DNA from: Eubacteriales bacterium
GTDB lineage: Bacteria > Bacillota > Clostridia > Oscillospirales > Butyricicoccaceae
Direction: 5' to 3'
Assembly (NCBI GenBank): GCA_030524285.1
Contig: JAUNGQ010000003.1
Location: 89,563-153,562, forward strand
Length of the DNA stretch: 64,000 nucleotides
Of the stretch, positions 33,528 to 42,122 are shown in pieces. A program made the translations under genes and the position numbers. Positions within the stretch are counted from its first letter, which is position 1, and every line of letters begins with the position of its first letter. The notes beneath the pieces were generated by a model. That model was not told the DNA's origin. It worked only from the letters and a program-made list of their open reading frames with translations, and did no database searches.

Positions 33528-34150
33528 ATATCGCTGTTCTGGTTTCCGGCGGCGGTACAAATTTACAGGCAATTCTGGACGCACAGGCGCGAGGAGAAAT
33601 CAAAAACGGCAGGGTTACCGCTGTCATTTCCTCCAATGATACGGCATATGCGCTGGAACGTGCCAAAAACGCCGGCGTTTCGGGCTATACCATCAAAAAG
33701 AAGGATTATCCGTCCGGTGCAGAATATTGCAAGGCGCTGGCTGCATTTCTGCATGAAAAGGAAATCGGCCTGGTGGTTCTGGCAGGATTCATGACGGTGT
33801 TGGATGAATATTTCTGCAATGCATTTGAAAATCGCATTATCAACGTGCATCCGTCCCTGATTCCGTCCTTTTGTGGCGATGGCTTCTATGGTCTGCATGT
33901 CCATGAAGCAGCGCTGGCAAAGGGGGTCAAGGTAACCGGCGCCACCGTGCATTTTGTCAACGCTGTCACAGACGGCGGCCCGATTATTGCACAGAAGGCG
34001 GTTGCCGTTGAGCCGGATGACACACCGGAGATCCTGCAAAAGCGCGTGATGGCACAGGCAGAGCATATTCTTTTGCCGCGTGTGGTATCGCTGTTCTGCG
34101 AAGGCAGGCTGTCTGTTTCGGACAGCGGCATCGTTTCGATTGCTGAATAA
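33521..34150 (+). CDS. purN: Phosphoribosylglycinamide formyltransferase
   Basis: Formyltetrahydrofolate-dependent GAR transformylase. The 209-residue protein starts VLVSGGGTNLQAI and carries NVHPSLIPSF with the catalytic Asn-His pair, then GATVHFV and the DGGPIIAQKAV loop. The ATG at 33521 overlaps the purM stop by 7 bases. Confidence 0.95.
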   Translation: MVNIAVLVSGGGTNLQAILDAQARGEIKNGRVTAVISSNDTAYALERAKNAGVSGYTIKKKDYPSGAEYCKALAAFLHEKEIGLVVLAGFMTVLDEYFCNAFENRIINVHPSLIPSFCGDGFYGLHVHEAALAKGVKVTGATVHFVNAVTDGGPIIAQKAVAVEPDDTPEILQKRVMAQAEHILLPRVVSLFCEGRLSVSDSGIVSIAE

Positions 34151-34179
34151 AACAACATAGATAGAAGGAAGATTGTTTC

Positions 34180-34884
34180 ATGGAAATTTTTGATCTTGGC
34201 GCACAGTTGCGCAGCAACAGCTATCCGGGCCGCGGCATCGTGCTTGGCCGAAGTGCAGATGATAAGTCTGCTGTAATTGCATATTTTATCATGGGCCGCA
34301 GCGAAAACAGCCGCAACCGTATTTTCTCTGAGACAGAGGACGGTATCCGTACAGAAGCATTTGACCCGTCGAAGATGGTTGATCCGTCCCTGATTATTTA
34401 TCATCCGGTCCGTGTTTATGAAGGCGCAACTATTGTTACCAATGGCGATCAGACGGATACCGTACGGGATGGTCTGGCAGCAGGCAAGAGCTACATTGAA
34501 GCGCTGCGCACCCGTCAGTTTGAGCCGGATGGCCCGAACTACACACCGCGTATTTCCGGTATTGTCGAGCCGAATGGCGCGTATGAGCTGTCGATTCTCA
34601 AGAGCTTTGACGGCGATCCGGCATGTAATAAGCGTTTCTTCTTTGAATATGACGCACCGCGTGCAGGTCTGGGCCACTTCATCCATACCTACATGAACGA
34701 TGGTTCTCCGCTGCCGTCCTTTGAGGGAGAGCCGGAAACGGTACGCATTGAAGGTAATCTGAATGAATTTGCGGATATGGTTTGGGAAAACCTGAATGAG
34801 GACAACAAGGTATCCCTGTATGTTAGCTTCATTGATCTGGAAACCGGTAAGGCTTCCAGCGTAATCCGCAACAAGCACTGCTGA
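34180..34884 (+). CDS. purO: IMP cyclohydrolase, PurO-like
   Basis: A 234-residue protein of the IMP cyclohydrolase family first known from archaea (PurO, COG3363). It closes FAICAR to IMP. Recognisable parts are NSYPGRGIVLG (residues 13-23), AVIAYFIMGRSENSRNR and PNYTPRISGI. It replaces the cyclohydrolase half of bifunctional PurH, and the transformylase half is encoded by the next gene. Folate is not used in this step. Confidence 0.88.
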   Translation: MEIFDLGAQLRSNSYPGRGIVLGRSADDKSAVIAYFIMGRSENSRNRIFSETEDGIRTEAFDPSKMVDPSLIIYHPVRVYEGATIVTNGDQTDTVRDGLAAGKSYIEALRTRQFEPDGPNYTPRISGIVEPNGAYELSILKSFDGDPACNKRFFFEYDAPRAGLGHFIHTYMNDGSPLPSFEGEPETVRIEGNLNEFADMVWENLNEDNKVSLYVSFIDLETGKASSVIRNKHC

Positions 34885-34901
34885 GAGGAGAAAATGAAAT
34901 C

Positions 34902-36077
34902 ATGACTGAACTCGCACTGAAATATGGCTGCAACCCGAATCAGAAGCCATCTCGCATTTACATGAAGGAAGGCGAACTGCCGATTACTGTTCTGAACGGC
35001 AAGCCGGGTTATATCAACTTTATGGATGCATTCAACAGCTGGCAGCTCGTACGTGAGCTGAAGGCTGCTACCGGTATGGCTTCTGCTGCTTCCTTTAAGC
35101 ATGTCAGCCCGGCAGGCGCTGCTATCGGCACACCACTGTCTGATGTAGAAAAGCAGATCTATTTTGTTGATACCGAGGAAGAACTGTCTCCGATCGCCTG
35201 CGCATACATCCGTGCACGCGGTGCTGATCGTCTGTGCTCCTATGGTGACTGGGTAGCTCTGTCGGATACCTGTGATGCACAGACTGCAACCTATCTGAAA
35301 TATGAGGTTTCTGATGGCATTATTGCTCCGTCCTATACCGATGAAGCGCTGGAAATCCTCAAGAGCAAGCGCAAGGGTGGTTACACTGTTATCCAGATTG
35401 ATCCGGATTACGAACCAGCTGCCATCGAGCGCCGCGAAATCTTCGGTATCACCTTCGAGCAGGGTCACAATAACCTTAAAATTGATGAGGAAATGCTGGT
35501 AAACATCGTAACAGAGAACAAGGAGCTGCCGCAGCAGGCAAAGCTGGATATGATCGTATCCCTGATTACGTTGAAATATACCCAGTCCAATTCTGTTTGC
35601 TATGTCAAGAACGGTCAGACCATTGGCGTTGGCGCTGGCCAGCAGAGCCGTATTCATTGCACCCGTCTGGCAGGCAACAAGGCAGATAACTGGTTCCTGC
35701 GTCATCATCCGAAGGTACTCGGTCTACAGTTTGTTGACGGCATTCGCCGTCCGGACCGTGATAATGCAATCGATGTGTACACTTCCGATGAATATGAAGA
35801 TGTTCTGGCAGAAGGTGTATGGCAGACAAAATTCAAGGTAAAGCCGGAGCCGCTGACCGCAGAGGAGAAGAAGGCATGGATTGCCACCCAGTCCGGTGTT
35901 ACCGTAGGCTCGGATGCATTCTTCCCATTTGGCGATAATGTTGAGCGTGCAAAGAAGTCCGGCGTTGCTTACATCGCACAGCCGGGCGGCTCCATCCGTG
36001 ATGACCATGTTATCGATACCTGCAACAAGTATGGCATCGTGATGTCATTCACTGGTATTCGCCTGTTCCATCACTAA
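34902..36077 (+). CDS. Stand-alone AICAR transformylase
   Basis: A 391-residue protein equal to the C-terminal AICAR formyltransferase domain of PurH, which uses 10-formyltetrahydrofolate. It starts LKYGCNPNQKPS, followed by SFKHVSPAGAA with the catalytic Lys-His region and SNSVCYVKNGQTIGVGAGQQSR near residue 228. The cyclohydrolase domain is missing and is supplied by the PurO-like protein just upstream. GAGAGGAG precedes the start by 11 bases. Confidence 0.93.
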   Translation: MTELALKYGCNPNQKPSRIYMKEGELPITVLNGKPGYINFMDAFNSWQLVRELKAATGMASAASFKHVSPAGAAIGTPLSDVEKQIYFVDTEEELSPIACAYIRARGADRLCSYGDWVALSDTCDAQTATYLKYEVSDGIIAPSYTDEALEILKSKRKGGYTVIQIDPDYEPAAIERREIFGITFEQGHNNLKIDEEMLVNIVTENKELPQQAKLDMIVSLITLKYTQSNSVCYVKNGQTIGVGAGQQSRIHCTRLAGNKADNWFLRHHPKVLGLQFVDGIRRPDRDNAIDVYTSDEYEDVLAEGVWQTKFKVKPEPLTAEEKKAWIATQSGVTVGSDAFFPFGDNVERAKKSGVAYIAQPGGSIRDDHVIDTCNKYGIVMSFTGIRLFHH

Positions 36078-36101
36078 TTCTGAGCATAAAAAGTAGAAAG
36101 A

Positions 36102-36134
36102 GTCAGGTGCGCTTTTGGCGTACCTGACTTTTGA
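36102..36134 (+). terminator. Hairpin between the AICAR transformylase gene and purD
   Basis: An imperfect stem (AGTCAGGTGCGC with CGTACCTGACT) is followed by TTTTG. The short T-run suggests partial termination or mRNA stabilisation within the operon. Confidence 0.55.
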
Positions 36135-36170
36135 CGGTCTATAGAGAAGAAAACAAGGAGGATTTCCAAT

Positions 36171-37427
36171 ATGAAAGTACTGGTTATCGGCGGCGGCGGA
36201 CGGGAACATGCGGTCTGCATGGCGCTGGCAAAAAGCCCAAAGGTAGATAAAATCTGGTGCGCACCGGGTAACGGCGGTATTGCAGACGTTGCAGAGTGTG
36301 TTGACATCAAGGCAACCGATATTGATGGCGTTGTTGCATTTTCCAAGACAAATGATCCGGATCTGGTTGTTGTAACACCGGATGATCCGTTGGCACTGGG
36401 CATGGTAGATGCACTGGAGGCAGAAGGTATCCGTGCTTTTGGCCCACGCAAGAATGCTGCCGTAATCGAAGGCTCCAAGTCCTTTGCAAAGGACTTGATG
36501 AAAAAATATCACATCCCGACTGCGGGTTATGCTGTATTTGAGAATAGTGCAGACGCGATTGCTTATATTAAGGAAAATGGTGCGCCCATTGTTATCAAGG
36601 CGGACGGTCTGGCGTTGGGTAAGGGTGTAACCGTAGCGATGACCGAGGAAGAAGCGATTGCAGCAGTTAAGGATGCGATCGATGGCGGACGCTTCGGCGG
36701 CGCCGGTGCACGTGTTGTCATCGAAGAATTCCTGACCGGCCCAGAGGTTTCTGTTCTGGCATTTGTCGATGGCAAGAATCTGTCTACCATGCCGTCTGCA
36801 CAGGATCATAAGCGTGCATATGACAACGATGAAGGCCCGAATACCGGCGGTATGGGTGCATTCTCTCCGTCCCGTTTTTATACCGATGATATTGCACAGA
36901 CCTGTATGGATACCATTTTCAAGCCGACAGTTGCAGCTATGGCAGCAGAAGGACGTCCGTTCAGCGGCGTGCTGTACTTTGGTCTGATGCTGACTCCGAA
37001 GGGCCCGAAGGTCATTGAATACAATGCCCGTTTCGGCGATCCGGAGACACAGGCAGTTCTGTCGCGTTTAGAAAGCGACCTGTTTGAGATCATGAACGCA
37101 GTCATTGACGGCAAACTGAATGAAATGGATATCAAGTGGGCAGACAATGCAGCGTGCTGCGTTGTGCTGGCTTCCGGCGGTTATCCGTTGTCATATGAAA
37201 AGGGAAAGGAAATTACCGGTTTGGATGCGGTAACAGATTCTGTTGTATTCCATGCAGGTACTGCTGTTAAGGATGGCAAGATTGTGACCAGCGGTGGACG
37301 TGTTCTGGGTGTTACTGCAACAGCTCCGACTTTGGACGAAGCAATTCAGAAGTCCTATGCTGATGTAAAGAAGATTCATTTTGAGAAAGCACATTATCGT
37401 CTGGATATTGGCATTAAGAAGGGCTGA
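36171..37427 (+). CDS. purD: Phosphoribosylamine-glycine ligase
   Basis: An ATP-grasp enzyme making GAR, the second step of purine synthesis. The 418-residue protein begins VLVIGGGGREHAV and has PIVIKADGLALGKGV, EEFLTGPEVSVLAFVDG and EYNARFGDPETQ in order. CAAGGAGG precedes the ATG. It is the last recognised purine gene here; purL, purC and purB are not in the window. Confidence 0.96.
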   Translation: MKVLVIGGGGREHAVCMALAKSPKVDKIWCAPGNGGIADVAECVDIKATDIDGVVAFSKTNDPDLVVVTPDDPLALGMVDALEAEGIRAFGPRKNAAVIEGSKSFAKDLMKKYHIPTAGYAVFENSADAIAYIKENGAPIVIKADGLALGKGVTVAMTEEEAIAAVKDAIDGGRFGGAGARVVIEEFLTGPEVSVLAFVDGKNLSTMPSAQDHKRAYDNDEGPNTGGMGAFSPSRFYTDDIAQTCMDTIFKPTVAAMAAEGRPFSGVLYFGLMLTPKGPKVIEYNARFGDPETQAVLSRLESDLFEIMNAVIDGKLNEMDIKWADNAACCVVLASGGYPLSYEKGKEITGLDAVTDSVVFHAGTAVKDGKIVTSGGRVLGVTATAPTLDEAIQKSYADVKKIHFEKAHYRLDIGIKKG

Positions 37428-37439
37428 GAGGTGGAACAA

Positions 37440-37970
37440 ATGGAAGAGAGAAAGAACAGCATTCTTTCCTGCATGGCGGATGTCATCCAGCAGAATGGAT
37501 TCCGCACACAGTTTTTTGATGGTAAGGATGGCAATCCGCCGATGACCCGTGTCGAGTTGAATCGTCAGGGCAAAATAAAGCAGGATGTTATCATTGATAT
37601 GTGGTTCCCGCCGGCAAATATGGCACGGGAAGAAACAGCATTGTTCCAGATGCACGCAACTATGTTCCAGATTGAACCAGGTGCGATGGAAAAGAATTTG
37701 CCGGAACTGAAACGTGCGATTTTCTATATCAACAATTTCTGCACCATTGGCCAGTTTGGATTGTTTGAAGAGGATGGCGTGATTTATATGCGCCATAATA
37801 TCGTTGTTAACATGCAGGACGATTTGGAACGTATTGTCACCGATATCTGTGATTATTTCTCCCTGATGTTGACGGGTGTTCAGCGCTTTGTTGATGCCAT
37901 TGCACAGATTGCAATGGGCGCAGTCAGCATTGAAATCGCAAAGGAAATGGATCTTTTGCCCAATATGTAA
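37440..37970 (+). CDS. Hypothetical protein downstream of purD, YbjN-like size and fold
   Basis: A soluble 176-residue acidic protein with no signal or membrane segment. Alternation of helices and strands (FDGKDGNPPMTRVEL, then YMRHNIVV and a C-terminal long helix) recalls the YbjN/secretion-chaperone-like fold, but that is only an impression. The ATG at 37440 has GAGGTG 6 bases upstream; purD's stop is 12 bases before it, so it is in the purine operon. Function unknown. Confidence 0.7.
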   Translation: MEERKNSILSCMADVIQQNGFRTQFFDGKDGNPPMTRVELNRQGKIKQDVIIDMWFPPANMAREETALFQMHATMFQIEPGAMEKNLPELKRAIFYINNFCTIGQFGLFEEDGVIYMRHNIVVNMQDDLERIVTDICDYFSLMLTGVQRFVDAIAQIAMGAVSIEIAKEMDLLPNM

Positions 37971-37990
37971 TAGAACATGCTTTTACACAA

Positions 37991-38022
37991 AACGGTACAG
38001 TCTTTGGCTGTGCCGTTTTTCT
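37991..38022 (+). terminator. Terminator of the purine operon
   Basis: A 10-bp stem with one G-T pair (AACGGTACAG with CTGTGCCGTT) is followed by TTTCTTG. Confidence 0.85.
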
Positions 38023-38099
38023 TGTCTAACTAAAAATTTTTTGATTTTATGTAGCATTTTACGGTGTTGGCGGGTGTTGTAAGCGAAGGAGGCAAAGAC

Positions 38100-38576
38100 A
38101 TGGCTCAAATAACAGAAAATATAGATTATGTGATACACACATATCGGGATATGATATATCGTCTTGCATTTGCCCGTATGGGTACAAAATACGATGCAGA
38201 TGAAGTATTTCAGGAGGTGTTTGTGCGATATCTGAATAAACAGCCGAAATTTCGTGATGAAGAGCACCGCAAGGCATGGTTAATTCGGGTGACAGTAAAC
38301 TGCTGTAATAAATTATGGAATTCGTCATGGAGAAAGAAAACAGAAGCTTTACAGGAAAACCTGGTGTGGGAAACACCGGAAGACAATGATTTACATCAGG
38401 CATTGCAGCAGTTGCCGCCGAAATACCGTGAAGTGATTCATTTGTTTTATTACGAGGAACTGTCTACATCACAGATTGCGGATATTTTACACCGCAAGGA
38501 TGCAACGATACGCACACAGCTTACCCGTGCCCGAACGATGCTTCGGAATATTTTGAAGGAGGAAGATTATGTTTAA
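38100..38576 (+). CDS. ECF-type sigma-70 family factor
   Basis: A 158-residue sigma factor with only regions 2 and 4. Region 2 is YRDMIYRLAFARMGTKYDADEVFQEVF. Region 4 is LPPKYREVIHLFYYEELSTSQIADIL plus the recognition helix up to RARTMLRNIL. ATG 38100 has AAGGAGG 7 bases upstream. It overlaps the next gene by 8 bases, the usual arrangement with its membrane-bound regulator. The promoters it recognises are unknown. Confidence 0.93.
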   Translation: MAQITENIDYVIHTYRDMIYRLAFARMGTKYDADEVFQEVFVRYLNKQPKFRDEEHRKAWLIRVTVNCCNKLWNSSWRKKTEALQENLVWETPEDNDLHQALQQLPPKYREVIHLFYYEELSTSQIADILHRKDATIRTQLTRARTMLRNILKEEDYV

Positions 38577-39753
38577 GGAACGCTATCAGCATATGAGCAG
38601 GCAGATCACGCCAGACGATGCACTGGTACAAAAAGTATTGGAGACAGCTCACGTGCAGGAAAAACGTAAATTCAGAACCATCCGTCGTTATACCCGTCCG
38701 GCTGCGGCAATCCTTGCGGCGTGTATGGGCGTTACGATTGCCATGCCGGCACTGGCAGATAATGTGGAACCGGTCTATCAGGCAATTTATCAAATTTCCC
38801 CGTCCGCCGCACAGTTTTTTATGCCAGTGCATATGTCAGATGAGGAAAATGGCATCCGGATGGAGGTTGAATCCGCCTATGTCCATGGTAATACCGTAGA
38901 GGCATATATTACCATGCGGGATTTAACAGGTGATCGCATTGATGAAACGATAGACTTAAATGATAGTTATGACATTAATCTGCCGTTCGACTGTATGTCT
39001 GCAACATGTAATCTGGTAGATTACAACAAGGAAACGAAAACAGCCCGCTTTTATATTCTGATTCAGGGGTGGGAGGCAAACGGTCAGGATGATCAAAATT
39101 TTTCCGTTTGGTATAGTGGAGATATGGAAGATGGATCGGCAGGCGAACAGCCAACGTTGGTAACATCTCTTTCTGCCAAGGATATTGTAGGTGATAAGAT
39201 CACATTTACTCTAAATCATTTCTTGAGCCAAAAGAAGGAATACAATAATATCCAAATTCCGATTGACCTCTCCTCGGTCACAGATGCAGCGCAGACGCAA
39301 AAAGTCGAACTGAATGGATGGGGCAGTAGAAAAGATACTGCGGACGAGCCGACGCGGAGCAGTTTAGAAGACACTACAGACGAGCCGATGCCGAAAACCA
39401 TGACAGCGCTTGTTCCGGAAACACCGCGCCATGAATTTTCTGTTGACGGTGTTGATTTGACCGGAATTGCTTATATAGACGGTAAACTGCATGTGCAAAT
39501 TGCATCCAATACAGATGAGAAGATATTTGATGGCGAAGGCTATTTGACGTTGGTTAAGCAGGACGGAACAGTGGTGGAGTCGATCCATGACGGCATGTTC
39601 AACGATGGCAACATCAGGTATGACGAAGCTATTTTCGATGTTCCGAAGGATGAAATTTCGGATTATACACTGACTGGCACGTTTGTGACCTGCGGTATAA
39701 ATACGGAAGGTAACTGGCGTGTAACCTTCCCGCTGGAAAATGGAGAGAAATAA
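38569..39753 (+). CDS. DUF4179-like membrane protein, likely anti-sigma partner
   Basis: A 394-residue protein with an N-terminal cytoplasmic segment of about 42 residues, one membrane helix (about 45-63) and a large external beta-rich domain, as in DUF4179 proteins. The start overlaps the sigma gene by 8 bases. The topology and coupling suggest that it holds the sigma factor at the membrane and senses an external signal, which is inference. A Thr/Asp/Glu-rich spacer with a repeated ADEPT/TDEPM pattern lies near residues 262-275. Confidence 0.8.
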   Translation: MFKERYQHMSRQITPDDALVQKVLETAHVQEKRKFRTIRRYTRPAAAILAACMGVTIAMPALADNVEPVYQAIYQISPSAAQFFMPVHMSDEENGIRMEVESAYVHGNTVEAYITMRDLTGDRIDETIDLNDSYDINLPFDCMSATCNLVDYNKETKTARFYILIQGWEANGQDDQNFSVWYSGDMEDGSAGEQPTLVTSLSAKDIVGDKITFTLNHFLSQKKEYNNIQIPIDLSSVTDAAQTQKVELNGWGSRKDTADEPTRSSLEDTTDEPMPKTMTALVPETPRHEFSVDGVDLTGIAYIDGKLHVQIASNTDEKIFDGEGYLTLVKQDGTVVESIHDGMFNDGNIRYDEAIFDVPKDEISDYTLTGTFVTCGINTEGNWRVTFPLENGEK

Positions 39754-39763
39754 GCGGCAAAAC

Positions 39764-39797
39764 AAAAGGACGGAGAGTAAAATCTCCGTCCTTTTTC
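39764..39797. terminator. Bidirectional terminator
   Basis: A stem of about 10 bp (AAGGACGGAGA with TCTCCGTCCTT) is flanked by A and T runs between convergent genes. Confidence 0.88.
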
Positions 39798-39813
39798 CGG
39801 TTATGCTGTGTAA

Positions 39814-41169
39814 TTACAGGAAAATATATTTGAGTACAAATAGAACTGCAAGAATATACATCAGCGGTGTGATCTTCTTGGACTTGCCGCAGATCAGGTT
39901 GATGACGACATAAGAGATAATGCCAACAGCGATACCCTCGGAAATGCTGTACATCAGCGGCATACAAATCAGGCAGAGATAAGCCGGAATTGCTTCGGTG
40001 AGGTCATCAAAGTCAATTTCTGTTACTGCTGTAATCATCAGGAAGCCAACAAAGATCAGAGCCGGAGCAGTAGCAAAGCTTGGAATGGTAGTAAATACCG
40101 GAGCGAAAAAGATGGAAACAAGAAACAAAAGGCCAGTAATGACAGAGGATAAACCGGTTCTACCGCCTTCGGCAACGCCAGAGGAGCTTTCTACAAAGGT
40201 TGTTGTGGTAGAAGTACCCAGGACTGCACCAGCGGAGGTTGCAATGGCATCTGCCAGCAACGCCTGCTTGATGCGCGGAAGTTTGCCATTCTCATCCAGC
40301 ATATTAGCCTTATTTGCAACGCCAATCAGGGTTCCCAGTGTATCAAACATATCGACAAACAGGAAAGCGCAGATGATAACAATGAAATCGATCACGTTCA
40401 TATCAATGCTTGCAAAGTTAAAGCATTGTCCAAAAGTCTGGCGGATTGCGGTAATGTCGAAATTAGACCAAGACGGAATTAAGGAATAGAAACCATTCTC
40501 CATATCAATCTGGTAAATACCGGTCAACTGGCAGATAATGCCCAGAATCCATGTTGCGAGAATACCGATCAAAATAGAACCTTTTACATGCTTGACATGA
40601 AGCACGGCAATGATGATCAGTCCAATAACTGCCAGCAGTGCACCGATGCCGATGGTGTGAAAATCAGAGGTAAAGTTTACAACAGTTACCAGTGTAGAGC
40701 TGTCTACAACCAGATTGGCATTTTGGAGACCGATAAAGGCAATAAAAAGGCCAATACCAACCGAAACACCTTTTTTCAGCTGGAGAGGGATAGCATTAAA
40801 AATTGCTTCACGTACATTTGTCAATGAGAGTACAATAAAAATCAAACCTTCGACGAATACTGCAAGCAGGGCAAACTGCCATGAATATCCCATGGAACCG
40901 CAGACCGTGTATGCAAAATACGCATTCAGTCCAAGGCCCGGCGCAAGGGCAAACGGATAGTTAGCCAGTAACGCCATGCACATACAGCCGATAAATGCTG
41001 AGAGTGCAGTTGCCATCAGAACGGCATTGGTGTCCATGCCGGAGGCTGACAGAATGGACGGATTGACTGCCAGAATGTATGCCATCGTCATGAAGGTAGT
41101 AAGACCTGCTACAGCTTCTGTACGGACACTTGTGTGGTTTTCCTGGAGCCTAAATTGTTTTTCGAGCAT
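39814..41169 (-). CDS. AzgA/PbuG-type purine permease
   Basis: A 451-residue transporter of the NCS2-related AzgA/PbuG family, with about 13 helices, importing adenine, guanine or hypoxanthine. Signature stretches are TTFMTMAYILAVNP near residue 25, ALAPGLGLNAYF near 73, GIGLFIAFIGLQNA and the late TFVESSSGVAEGGRTGL. It lies 1.8 kb from the purine operon on the other strand. No purine riboswitch is visible upstream. AAGGAAGGG precedes the ATG. Confidence 0.93.
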   Translation of the reverse strand: MLEKQFRLQENHTSVRTEAVAGLTTFMTMAYILAVNPSILSASGMDTNAVLMATALSAFIGCMCMALLANYPFALAPGLGLNAYFAYTVCGSMGYSWQFALLAVFVEGLIFIVLSLTNVREAIFNAIPLQLKKGVSVGIGLFIAFIGLQNANLVVDSSTLVTVVNFTSDFHTIGIGALLAVIGLIIIAVLHVKHVKGSILIGILATWILGIICQLTGIYQIDMENGFYSLIPSWSNFDITAIRQTFGQCFNFASIDMNVIDFIVIICAFLFVDMFDTLGTLIGVANKANMLDENGKLPRIKQALLADAIATSAGAVLGTSTTTTFVESSSGVAEGGRTGLSSVITGLLFLVSIFFAPVFTTIPSFATAPALIFVGFLMITAVTEIDFDDLTEAIPAYLCLICMPLMYSISEGIAVGIISYVVINLICGKSKKITPLMYILAVLFVLKYIFL

Positions 41170-41360
41170 ATTTTTCCCTTCCTTTATATTGTGAAGTACA
41201 CTTCCGTTGGGAAGATGAATATATTATACCACAATTGGGGAAAAAAGTATGAGGATATTCAAGAGAAAAAGAATTTTTTTGGCGAATGGGCTCCATTTGG
41301 ATTGGAAACAATCCAATCAGGCAAAAACAACCGCTTTTTGAAAAAAATAAAAAGCAATTG

Positions 41361-41389
41361 TTGACAGATACCCCGGCAGGGTATATAAT
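41361..41389 (+). promoter_or_regulatory. Promoter of the copper operon
   Basis: Perfect TTGACA and TATAAT are separated by 17 bases. The spacer itself contains an inverted repeat that should bind CsoR. Confidence 0.9.
41368..41384 (+). promoter_or_regulatory. CsoR operator 1, within the promoter spacer
   Basis: The inverted repeat ATACCCC-GGCA-GGGTAT matches the G/C-tract palindrome of CsoR operators and lies between the -35 and -10 boxes, so bound CsoR would block polymerase. Confidence 0.85.
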
Positions 41390-41390
41390 C

Positions 41391-41413
41391 AAAATACCCC
41401 TTAGGGGTATTTT
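41391..41413 (+). promoter_or_regulatory. CsoR operator 2, downstream of the -10 box
   Basis: A perfect palindrome with arms AAAATACCCC and GGGGTATTTT covers the transcription start. Two operators suggest tight, possibly cooperative repression. Confidence 0.8.
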
Positions 41414-41432
41414 ATCGATGTGAGGTGCTGAC

Positions 41433-41735
41433 ATGGAAGAAAAGGCGTGTTGCTGTAATAAGACAAAAGAACGCACGGAAGAAGAGTATAAAAGGCTGAT
41501 TCACCGTCTGAACCGAATTGAAGGACAGATTCGCGGAATCCGCGGTATGGTGGAAAAAAATGCTTACTGTACGGATATTCTGGTGCAGTCTGCGGCAGTA
41601 ACGGCTGCTGTCAATGCATTCAACAGAGAATTGCTGTCCAATCATATCCGAACCTGTGTGGCGCAGGATATCCGGGACGGCAAAGATGAGGTTATTGACG
41701 AATTGGTGTCAACCCTGCAAAAATTAATGAAATAA
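41433..41735 (+). CDS. csoR: Copper-sensing repressor CsoR
   Basis: A 100-residue all-helical repressor released from DNA by Cu(I). The copper ligands are C46, H71 and C75, with the same spacing as C36-H61-C65 in the founding CsoR. An extra CCC cluster lies at residues 6-8. It is the first gene of csoR-HMA protein-copA and is preceded by two palindromic operators, so it is autoregulated. Other metals or sulfide are sensed by relatives, but the copper genes next to it make copper likely. Confidence 0.93.
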   Translation: MEEKACCCNKTKERTEEEYKRLIHRLNRIEGQIRGIRGMVEKNAYCTDILVQSAAVTAAVNAFNRELLSNHIRTCVAQDIRDGKDEVIDELVSTLQKLMK

Positions 41736-41748
41736 AGGAGGCATTTCT

Positions 41749-42120
41749 GTGGGAACCTATATTATTATTGCTGTTTTAGTTTTGGTGGTTATTTTTGCAG
41801 CCCGTTCCGGCATGAAACATATGAAGGGGGAAGGCGGCTGCTGTGGCGGAGGTGCAGATGAAGTCATTGTAGAAAAGAAGGAACTGCAAGGTAAGAAGAT
41901 AGGTGAAAAAGTTGTTCATATAGAAGGCATGATGTGCGACAATTGCCGAAAACATGTGGAAAAGCAGTTTAATAAAATAGATGGTGTCGTGGCAAGCGTT
42001 GACTGGAAGAAGGGCATTGCAGTTCTCTCCCTGTCACGTGAGGTCAGCGACAATGAAATCAGACAAGCGCTTGCATGGTCTGATTATAAGGTAACTGGCA
42101 TTGAGCCGGGAAAGGCATAA
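41749..42120 (+). CDS. Membrane-anchored HMA copper-binding protein
   Basis: A 123-residue protein with one N-terminal helix (about residues 3-18), a short GGCCGGG segment and a heavy-metal-associated domain whose GMMCDNC motif (near residue 61) binds Cu(I). It may hand copper to CopA at the membrane. GTG is the start, 7 bases after AAAGGAGG. It ends 2 bases before copA begins. Confidence 0.88.
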   Translation: MGTYIIIAVLVLVVIFAARSGMKHMKGEGGCCGGGADEVIVEKKELQGKKIGEKVVHIEGMMCDNCRKHVEKQFNKIDGVVASVDWKKGIAVLSLSREVSDNEIRQALAWSDYKVTGIEPGKA

Positions 42121-42122
42121 GA

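Noticed and set aside
41170-41360. Purine riboswitch before the AzgA/PbuG-type permease
   Set aside because: The conserved aptamer stretches around the pyrimidine-rich loops of the purine aptamer are not present on the minus strand.
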